Positions 55,074-61,459 of a stretch of 64,000 nucleotides of DNA are shown here, piece by piece. This DNA comes from Comamonas sp. 26 (GTDB lineage: Bacteria; Pseudomonadota; Gammaproteobacteria; Burkholderiales; Burkholderiaceae_C): assembly GCF_002754475.1 (NCBI RefSeq), contig NZ_PEFL01000001.1, positions 1,302,001-1,366,000 of the forward strand. Direction: 5' to 3'. Each line of letters begins with the position of its first letter. Within the stretch, counting starts at the first letter, position 1. Under the pieces are notes generated by a model. That model did not search any database. It had not been told where the DNA came from and saw nothing but the letters and a program-made list of their open reading frames with translations. A program made the position numbers and the translations under genes.

Positions 55074-55088
55074 CCTAAAGCACTCCCA
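55074..55088 (+). promoter_or_regulatory. Shared 15-base motif upstream of ssuE
   Basis: CCTAAAGCACTCCCA occurs 18 bases before the ssuE ATG. CCTAACGCACTCCCA occurs at 55800-55814, upstream of the first ssuA. One mismatch separates them. It could be a regulator site or part of a repeat tail. Confidence 0.4.
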
Positions 55089-55105
55089 CAAAGATAAGCC
55101 AAGCC

Positions 55106-55699
55106 ATGTCGATTTTGCTGATTGCCGGAAGTCCCACACAGCCCTCGCGCTCCACATCCTTGCTGCATGCCGTGGCGAGCCGTCTGCAGGCGCAGGGCCT
55201 GAGCACTGAACCCGTGCTGCAGCTCAACCAGCTGGACCCCGCAGCGCTGCTACTAGCCCAGTTTGATCACGCCGAAATTCGAGCCATCACAGACCGTGTG
55301 GCGCAGGCCGATGCCGTGGTGGTAGCTACGCCGGTCTACAAAGCGGCTTATAGCGGGCTGCTTAAGGTTTTTCTCGACGTGCTGCCCCAGACCGCGCTCA
55401 AAGGCAAGCTGGTTTTGCCGCTGGCCACAGGCGGCAGCCCCCACCATATGCTGGCGCTGGACTATGCCCTGCGCCCCGTGCTGCAGTCGCTGGGTGCGCG
55501 CCACATCCTGCCGGGCATTTACGCCACCGATCAAGGCGTGCCCTTGTTGCCCGAAGGCGGCTATGGCCTTACCCCGGATATTGCCGAACGGCTGGACGAC
55601 GCCGCCCAGTTGCTGGCCACTGACCTGCGCCGCAGCGCGCAATGGGCTGGAAACCACTTTGAAAACATCGCGTTTACTGACGTGCGATGTAGTGTTTGA
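55106..55699 (+). CDS. ssuE: NADPH-dependent FMN reductase SsuE
   Basis: Supplies reduced FMN to the alkanesulfonate monooxygenase SsuD. The 197 residues match E. coli SsuE (191). The flavodoxin-like fold shows IAGSPTQPSRSTSLL near the start for the FMN phosphate, ATPVYKAAYSGLLKVFLDVLP and LATGGSPHHMLALDYALRPVL. It opens the sulfonate gene group. A repeat element and 229 bases separate it from the first ssuA. Confidence 0.94.
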   Translation: MSILLIAGSPTQPSRSTSLLHAVASRLQAQGLSTEPVLQLNQLDPAALLLAQFDHAEIRAITDRVAQADAVVVATPVYKAAYSGLLKVFLDVLPQTALKGKLVLPLATGGSPHHMLALDYALRPVLQSLGARHILPGIYATDQGVPLLPEGGYGLTPDIAERLDDAAQLLATDLRRSAQWAGNHFENIAFTDVRCSV

Positions 55700-55707
55700 T
55701 CTAGCTC

Positions 55708-55799
55708 TCCTCTGAGCGGCTGCGCCGCTTCCCCTGCGGGGCCGACGGCCTCGTGGCTTCGTTGTAAGGCGGCCCTTGCTGGCCATCCTTTCTTGCGCC
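55708..55799 (+). repeat. Dispersed 3'-end repeat, copy after ssuE
   Basis: Starts 9 bases after the ssuE stop (CTCTGAGCGGCTGCGCCGCTTCCCC), then GGCCGACGGCCTCG and GGCGGCCCTTGCTGG. Same direction as ssuE. The next 130 bases to ssuA hold no gene. Confidence 0.75.
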
Positions 55800-55928
55800 C
55801 CTAACGCACTCCCATTGTTTTTGATAGCAGTCCCCGCGCTGTGAAGGCCGAGTTGCGCCTGAAAAGTGCCCAAAACAGGTCTGAACACCAGAGGCCTGTG
55901 GACTGCCCCTTCCAAGGATTGAATTCTC

Positions 55929-56942
55929 ATGACTGATCGCAACATCACCACCTCTCGCGTTTCGACCCAGCTTTTGAAAACCACCCGCCGCCAGTGGCTG
56001 GCGGGGACTGTGGCCTCGGCGCTGGCACTGGCGTCGGGCCAGCTGCAAGCCCAGCAAAGCAATGGCGCACAGCGTGTACTGCGCGTGGGTCACCAAAAAG
56101 GCTGGCTCTCCATCCTCAAAAATCGCGGCACGCTGGAAAAGCGGTTGACGCCACTGGGTGTGTCTGTGCGCTGGGTGGAATTCAACGCCGGCCCCGTGCA
56201 GCTGGAGGCTCTGAACGTCGGCTCCATAGACTTTGGCGATGTGGGTGAAGCCCCGCCCATTTTTGCGCAGGCCGCCGGTGCGCCCCTGGTCTATGCCGGT
56301 GCCACCGTGGCCCGCCCCGGTCTTGAGGCCGTGATCGTACCCAAGGGCTCGGCGATTCGCAGCGTGGCTGACCTCAAGGGCAAGCGCATTGCCTATAACA
56401 AGGGCTCCAACGTCCATTACTTTCTGGTCAAGCTGCTGGAAAAGCATGGCCTCAAGTACGGCGATGTGCAGTCCGTCTTTCTGGCCCCCGCAGATGCCCG
56501 TGCGGCATTTGAAAAAGGCTCGGTCGATGCCTGGGTGATCTGGGACCCCTTCTTGGCCTCTGCCCAGAAGACGCTGGACGCTCGCCTGCTGGCCGATGCC
56601 AAGGGCGTGGTCAACAACCGCGCCTACTACTTCACCTCACGCGACTTTGCCAGCCGTAACGCCGATGTGCTGCGCATTGCGATTGAGGAAATTGCCGTTG
56701 TCGACAAATGGGCCAGCAAGAACCAGAAGGCCGCAGCCGCTGAGCTGTCGCAGATTCTGGGGCTGGACACCTCCGTGACCGAGCTGTACCTGAGCCGCGC
56801 CGAGTTTGGTACCCAGGCCGTCAACGGTGAAATTCTGGCCGAGCAGCAAAAGATTGCCGACACCTTCTTCGACCTCAAGCTCATCCCCAAAAAGCTCAAC
56901 CTGCTGCACGCCGCACCTGTGGACTTGCTGGCCAGTCGCTGA
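55929..56942 (+). CDS. ssuA: Aliphatic sulfonate ABC transporter substrate-binding protein (first copy)
   Basis: Periplasmic sulfonate receptor. The N-terminal signal carries twin arginines (TRRQWLAGTVASALALA) before the QAQQ cleavage region, so export may use Tat. Mature landmarks are VGHQKGWLSILKNRGTLEKRL, WVEFNAGPVQLEALNVGSIDFGDVGEAPPIFAQAAG and [19 protein letters not shown]. The protein has 337 residues. It lies 20 bases before a second, related ssuA. Confidence 0.94.
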   Translation: MTDRNITTSRVSTQLLKTTRRQWLAGTVASALALASGQLQAQQSNGAQRVLRVGHQKGWLSILKNRGTLEKRLTPLGVSVRWVEFNAGPVQLEALNVGSIDFGDVGEAPPIFAQAAGAPLVYAGATVARPGLEAVIVPKGSAIRSVADLKGKRIAYNKGSNVHYFLVKLLEKHGLKYGDVQSVFLAPADARAAFEKGSVDAWVIWDPFLASAQKTLDARLLADAKGVVNNRAYYFTSRDFASRNADVLRIAIEEIAVVDKWASKNQKAAAAELSQILGLDTSVTELYLSRAEFGTQAVNGEILAEQQKIADTFFDLKLIPKKLNLLHAAPVDLLASR

Positions 56943-56962
56943 TTCATGAAAGAGATCCGATC

Positions 56963-57967
56963 ATGAGTGCTTCATCCTCTATTCCCCGCTTTTATCGAGG
57001 CCGTCGCCAGGCCTTGCAACTGCTGGGCACCACGGCGCTGAGCTGGGTGCTGGCCGACCATTACGCCAGTGCTCAGGCCAAGCCTTTGGTCGGGGCACCG
57101 GCCCAGTTACGCATCGGCTACCAGAAGTCAGCGGTCAACCTGGTGGTGCTCAAGCAGCATGGCGTGCTCGAAAAACGCCTGCCGCAGACGCAGATCAGCT
57201 GGCTGGAATTTCCCGCCGGGCCGCAACTGCTGGAGGCTCTGTCGGTCGGCAGTCTGGACTTCGGCCTGACCGGCGACTCGCCGCCCGTGTTTGCTCAGGC
57301 CGCAGGCAAGGACCTGCGCTATGTGGGGGCCGAGCCGCCCAAGCCCGAAAGCTCGGCCATTCTGGTGCAGTCCGATTCACCGCTGCGAACCCTGGTCGAC
57401 CTCAAAGGCAAGCGCATTGCTTTGCAAAAAGGCTCCAGCGCCCACTATCTGCTGGTGCGTGCGCTCGATAAGGCGGGCATTGCCTGGGCCGACATTCAGC
57501 CCGTGTACCTGGCTCCGGCCGATGCGCGTGCCGCATTCGAGCGCAAGAGCGTGGATGCCTGGGCCATCTGGGACCCGTACTACGCGGCCACCGAACTCAG
57601 CATCCGTCCACGGGTGCTGAGCAATGGCGAAGGGCTGACGGGCAACAACTCCTTTTATCTGGCCTCTCGGGCGCTGGTGGAGCAGCAGCCCCAGCTCATA
57701 CATGCGCTGTTCGAGGAGCTGACTCAGGCCGACCAGCTGGTGCAGCGCTCGCGCCAGGAAGCCGTGCAACTGGTTGCCGCTTTCAGCGGGCTGGAGGCCA
57801 ACGTGGTCAGTCGCTTCATAGGCCGCCGGCCCAGTTCTCCCACATCGCTGCTCAGCCCCGTCATGGTGGCCGATCAGCAGCGTGTGGCCGATGCATTTTT
57901 TCGTCTGGGCGTGATTCCACGCCAGATTCGGGTCGCCGACATCGTCTGGCAGCCATCCAAGGTCTGA
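56963..57967 (+). CDS. Aliphatic sulfonate ABC transporter substrate-binding protein (second copy)
   Basis: A paralogue of the preceding SsuA with the same segments in order: [80 protein letters not shown] and [14 protein letters not shown] twin-arginine signal ([20 protein letters not shown]) is again present. The 334 residues are full length and appear functional. Divergence in the binding loops suggests a different sulfonate preference. ssuD follows after 11 bases. Confidence 0.9.
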   Translation: MSASSSIPRFYRGRRQALQLLGTTALSWVLADHYASAQAKPLVGAPAQLRIGYQKSAVNLVVLKQHGVLEKRLPQTQISWLEFPAGPQLLEALSVGSLDFGLTGDSPPVFAQAAGKDLRYVGAEPPKPESSAILVQSDSPLRTLVDLKGKRIALQKGSSAHYLLVRALDKAGIAWADIQPVYLAPADARAAFERKSVDAWAIWDPYYAATELSIRPRVLSNGEGLTGNNSFYLASRALVEQQPQLIHALFEELTQADQLVQRSRQEAVQLVAAFSGLEANVVSRFIGRRPSSPTSLLSPVMVADQQRVADAFFRLGVIPRQIRVADIVWQPSKV

Positions 57968-57978
57968 GGAGATATTCC

Positions 57979-59157
57979 ATGCAAGTTTTCTGGTTCATTC
58001 CCACTCATGGTGACGCCCGCTATCTGGGCAGCAGCGAAGGTGCGCGGCAACTCAGCCACGACTATGTCAAACAGGTCGCTGTCGCCGCGGACAGCCTAGG
58101 CTATGAAGGGGTGCTGATTCCCACCGGTCGCTCTTGCGAAGATCCATGGGTGGTGGCTTCCAGCCTGATCCCCGTCACCAAGCGATTGAAGTTTCTGGTG
58201 GCTGTGCGCCCAGGGCTGCACCAGCCCAGTCTGGCGGCGCGCATGGCGGCCAGCTTTGACCGGCTCTCTGGCGGGCGCTTGCTGATCAATCTGGTGACCG
58301 GCGGCGATCAGGCTGAGCTGGAGGGAGACGGTGTGTTTCTCGACCATGCCACGCGCTACGAGCAGTCGGCAGAGTTCATCAAAATCTGGCGCGAAATTCT
58401 GGCGCGCAGCCATGAGGGTGGGTCGCTGGACTTTGACGGCCAGCATCTGCAGGTCAAGGGCGCCAAGCTGCTGTTTCCGCCGCTACAAAAACCGTATCCG
58501 CCTGTGTACTTTGGCGGCTCATCCCCAGCCGCCCATGAGCTGGCGGCAGAGCAGGTCGATGCCTATCTGACCTGGGGCGAGCCCCCGGCCGAAGTCGCCA
58601 AGAAGCTGGCCGATGTGCGCGCCAAGGCCGAGCGCCATGGCCGCAAGCTCCAATTCGGCATTCGCCTGCACGTCATCGTGCGTGAGACCGATGAGGAAGC
58701 ATGGGCCGATGCCGAGCGCCTGATCAGCCGTGTTCAGGATGAAACCGTGGTGCAGGCGCAGGCCGCGTTTGCGCGCATGGATTCGGAAGGCCAGCGCCGC
58801 ATGGCTGCCCTGCATGCAGGTGGCAGCAAGCGCAGCCGCAAGGATCTGGAGATCAGCCCAAATCTCTGGGCCGGTGTCGGACTCGTGCGTGGCGGTGCCG
58901 GCACGGCGCTGGTGGGCAGTGCACAGACGGTGGCTGATCGCATCAAGGAATACGCCGATCTGGGCATCGACACCTTTGTGTTCTCGGGCTATCCGCATCT
59001 GGAAGAAGCCTATCGCTTTGCCGAGCTGGTCTTCCCGCTGCTGCCGCTCAACCTGCAGCAAAAACTGGGCGGCGGCAGCCCCAGCGGCCCGTTTGGCGAG
59101 ACCGTCGCCAATCTGTACTCACCGGGCCGCGATCAGGGTCGGGTTTCGCAAAGCTGA
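57979..59157 (+). CDS. ssuD: FMNH2-dependent alkanesulfonate monooxygenase
   Basis: SsuD splits alkanesulfonates into an aldehyde and sulfite with FMNH2 and oxygen. The 392 residues (E. coli 381) are a bacterial-luciferase-fold protein. Landmarks are [66 protein letters not shown] and [22 protein letters not shown]. The sulfite product would feed CysI encoded in the same window. A GAGG ribosome binding site precedes the ATG. Confidence 0.96.
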   Translation: MQVFWFIPTHGDARYLGSSEGARQLSHDYVKQVAVAADSLGYEGVLIPTGRSCEDPWVVASSLIPVTKRLKFLVAVRPGLHQPSLAARMAASFDRLSGGRLLINLVTGGDQAELEGDGVFLDHATRYEQSAEFIKIWREILARSHEGGSLDFDGQHLQVKGAKLLFPPLQKPYPPVYFGGSSPAAHELAAEQVDAYLTWGEPPAEVAKKLADVRAKAERHGRKLQFGIRLHVIVRETDEEAWADAERLISRVQDETVVQAQAAFARMDSEGQRRMAALHAGGSKRSRKDLEISPNLWAGVGLVRGGAGTALVGSAQTVADRIKEYADLGIDTFVFSGYPHLEEAYRFAELVFPLLPLNLQQKLGGGSPSGPFGETVANLYSPGRDQGRVSQS

Positions 59158-59167
59158 AGGAGACGGC

Positions 59168-60001
59168 ATGAGTGATGTTCAAACGCTGGCTTTGAAGCCC
59201 GCAACTCAGCCGGTGCCCCGTCTGGAGCAGTTTGCCCGGCAGGTCGGTGTGCGGCTGCTGCCCTGGCTGGTGCCGCTGCTGCTGATTGCCACATGGCAGG
59301 CAGCATCGGCCTACGGTTGGCTGTCGACCCGGGTACTGCCCGCTCCGCTGGATGTGCTGCGTGCCGCCTGGACGCTTGCCGAATCGGGCGAGCTGTGGAC
59401 CCATGTCAGGGTCAGCGCCGGGCGTGCGCTGGCTGGGCTGGCCATAGGCGGCAGTCTGGGTCTGTTGCTGGGGTTGCTCACAGGCTCGCTGCGCTGGGCC
59501 GAGACGCTGTTGGACTCCACCATCCAGATGGTGCGCAACATCCCCGCGCTGGCGCTGATTCCGCTGGTCATTCTGTGGTTTGGCATTGATGAGTCGGCCA
59601 AGCTGTTTCTCATCAGCATCTCGGTGTTCTTCCCCATCTATCTCAACACCTTTCACGGCATTCGCAATGTGGACCCGGGGCTGATCGAGATGGGCAAGAG
59701 CTACGGCCTCACGCGCTGGCAGCTGTACCGCGACATCGTGCTGCCCGGCGCTCTGTCTTCCATCCTCGTGGGTCTGCGTTTTTCGCTGGGGCTGATGTGG
59801 GTGATTCTGATCGTGGCCGAGACCATTTCGGCGCAGGCCGGCATTGGCTATCTGACCATGAATGCCCGCGAGTTTCTGCAGACCGATGTGGTGCTGGTGG
59901 GCATCTTGCTCTACGCCATTCTGGGCAAGCTGGCCGACGTCTTTGCACGCAGCCTGGAGCGCTGGTGGCTGCGCTGGCATCCGAACTATGGGACCCCCTG
60001 A
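59168..60001 (+). CDS. ssuC: Aliphatic sulfonate ABC transporter permease
   Basis: Inner-membrane permease of the sulfonate importer. The 277 residues have six helices and the coupling motif EMGKSYGLTRWQLYRDIVLPGALSSILVGLRFSLGLMW. The start at 59168 has AAGGAGA. The stop codon TGA (59999-60001) lies inside the conserved first line of the repeat element that follows, so the repeat supplies the gene's end. Confidence 0.95.
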   Translation: MSDVQTLALKPATQPVPRLEQFARQVGVRLLPWLVPLLLIATWQAASAYGWLSTRVLPAPLDVLRAAWTLAESGELWTHVRVSAGRALAGLAIGGSLGLLLGLLTGSLRWAETLLDSTIQMVRNIPALALIPLVILWFGIDESAKLFLISISVFFPIYLNTFHGIRNVDPGLIEMGKSYGLTRWQLYRDIVLPGALSSILVGLRFSLGLMWVILIVAETISAQAGIGYLTMNAREFLQTDVVLVGILLYAILGKLADVFARSLERWWLRWHPNYGTP

Positions 60002-60077
60002 GTCGCTGTGCGACTTGCCCCTGAGGGGACGACATTCATGCAGCAGGGCGGCCCTTGCTGGATGTCTCTTGCCTGGG
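59996..60077 (+). repeat. Dispersed 3'-end repeat, copy overlapping the ssuC stop
   Basis: CCCCTGAGTCGCTGTGCGAC contains the ssuC stop TGA. It is followed by GGGGACGACATTC and GGCGGCCCTTGCTGGATGTCTCTTGCCTGGG, the same tail as copy 1. Confidence 0.8.
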
Positions 60078-60123
60078 GTGTGACGGTTTTTGAGGTCAGT
60101 GAAAAGAATGACAGGAGCTTGTG

Positions 60124-61074
60124 ATGAGCAATTTATGGAGTCGTTTGACGCAGTCGCTGGTGAGTTCCGGTGCCTTGAATGCACGCCGGCCGCTGGAAGC
60201 CTGGGAGGCATCGTTGGACGAAGCGCAGGTGCTGGAGCTGGCCGGCCAGCTGCGCAGTGAACAGGATGAGGCCGATCGCATCAAGCCTCAAGGCGTGCAG
60301 CTGCAGACCCGGCAGTTGACCAAGCGCTATGGCGAGCGGGAAGTGCTCAAGCAGGTGCAGCTTGATGTTCAGCCCGGCGAGTTCATCGCCATCGTGGGCC
60401 GCAGCGGCTGCGGCAAGTCCACGCTGCTGCGGCTGGTGGCGGGGCTGGAGGGCGCGAGTGCGGGTCAGTTGCTGATCGATGAAGCCGATGTCAAAGCGGC
60501 CAAGCAGGACACGCGCATCATGTTTCAGGACGCACGCCTGCTGCCTTGGAAGCGGGTTCTGGACAACGTGATTCTGGGTCTGCCCGAATCGGCCAAAGAG
60601 CAGGGTCGCAAGGTGTTGGCGCAGGTAGGGCTGGCCGACCGTGAAAACGAATGGCCTGCGCGCTTGTCTGGCGGCCAGCGCCAGCGTGTGGCCCTGGCCC
60701 GGGCCCTGGTGCACCAGCCGCGTCTGCTGCTGCTCGATGAGCCGCTGGGCGCTTTGGATGCGCTGACGCGCATTGAAATGCACCGCCTCATCGAAGGTCT
60801 GTGGCGCAGCCACGGTTTTACGGCTTTGCTGGTTACCCACGATGTGCAGGAAGCCGTGGCGCTGGCTGACCGCGTGGTGCTGATTGAAGACGGGCGCATT
60901 GCGCTCGATGAACGCATAGACCTGCCACGTCCCCGTGTGCATGGTGATGCGCGCTTTGCGGCGCTGGAAACCCGCATTCTCGACCGCGTGCTGCAAAAGC
61001 CCGAGTCTGAACAAGTGCCCGCACAGGACCGCTGGCCGGGCGTGCCCGTGACCGGCCTGCGCTGGGCCATCTGA
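60124..61074 (+). CDS. ssuB: Aliphatic sulfonate ABC transporter ATP-binding protein with extra N-terminal module
   Basis: ATPase of the sulfonate importer. The ABC domain begins near residue 57. It has Walker [10 protein letters not shown] at about 92-100, the Q-loop in [11 protein letters not shown], the signature [15 protein letters not shown], Walker [15 protein letters not shown] and the switch His in THDVQEA. The first 45 residues ([16 protein letters not shown] onward) are absent from E. coli SsuB and match the free 67-residue protein at 54749. The ATG at 60124 has AGGAG upstream, as does the free gene, so the extension is probably translated. A later GTG start cannot be excluded. Confidence 0.93.
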   Translation: MSNLWSRLTQSLVSSGALNARRPLEAWEASLDEAQVLELAGQLRSEQDEADRIKPQGVQLQTRQLTKRYGEREVLKQVQLDVQPGEFIAIVGRSGCGKSTLLRLVAGLEGASAGQLLIDEADVKAAKQDTRIMFQDARLLPWKRVLDNVILGLPESAKEQGRKVLAQVGLADRENEWPARLSGGQRQRVALARALVHQPRLLLLDEPLGALDALTRIEMHRLIEGLWRSHGFTALLVTHDVQEAVALADRVVLIEDGRIALDERIDLPRPRVHGDARFAALETRILDRVLQKPESEQVPAQDRWPGVPVTGLRWAI

Positions 61075-61116
61075 TTTTTATCTCTCTTTCAATGCTTTCA
61101 ACACAAAGGAAACATC

Positions 61117-61332
61117 ATGTCCATTCAAGCTATCAACGTGCGCAACCAGTTCAAAGGCAAGGTCAAGGAAATCATCCGTGGCGATGTGGTCTCGGAAGTC
61201 GATGTCGAAACGCCATGGGGCACCGTCACTTCGGTCATCACCACGCGCTCGGTCAATGATCTGGGGCTGGTAGTCGGCTCCGAAGTCGTGGCGCTGGTCA
61301 AGTCCACCGAAGTCTCCATCGCCAAGCTGTAA
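61117..61332 (+). CDS. Mop/TOBE-domain small molybdate-binding protein (molbindin-like)
   Basis: A 71-residue single Mop domain. SIQAINVRNQFKGKVKEIIRGDVVSEVDVETPWG and the closing LVVGSEVVALVKSTEVSIAKL match molbindins, which oligomerise and hold molybdate (sometimes tungstate or sulfate-like oxyanions) in the cytoplasm. AAAGGA precedes the ATG. It follows ssuB by 42 bases and ends the operon before a strong terminator, an unusual place for a molybdate protein. Confidence 0.88.
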   Translation: MSIQAINVRNQFKGKVKEIIRGDVVSEVDVETPWGTVTSVITTRSVNDLGLVVGSEVVALVKSTEVSIAKL

Positions 61333-61356
61333 ACCGTTAGAGAGTTCATCAAAAAT

Positions 61357-61399
61357 AGCACCCAGCGCAGGTACTGTTTGCGCTGGGTGCTCTCTTTTT
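61357..61399 (+). terminator. Terminator after the Mop gene
   Basis: A perfect 13-bp stem (61357-61369 with 61379-61391) with a 9-base loop and a T-rich tail. It also faces the convergent putA stop. Confidence 0.9.
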
Positions 61400-61459
61400 A
61401 GATAACTGATGGTCGCGGCGCTTAAGACTGGCGTGTTCTGGCAAAGCGACACAGAGGCT

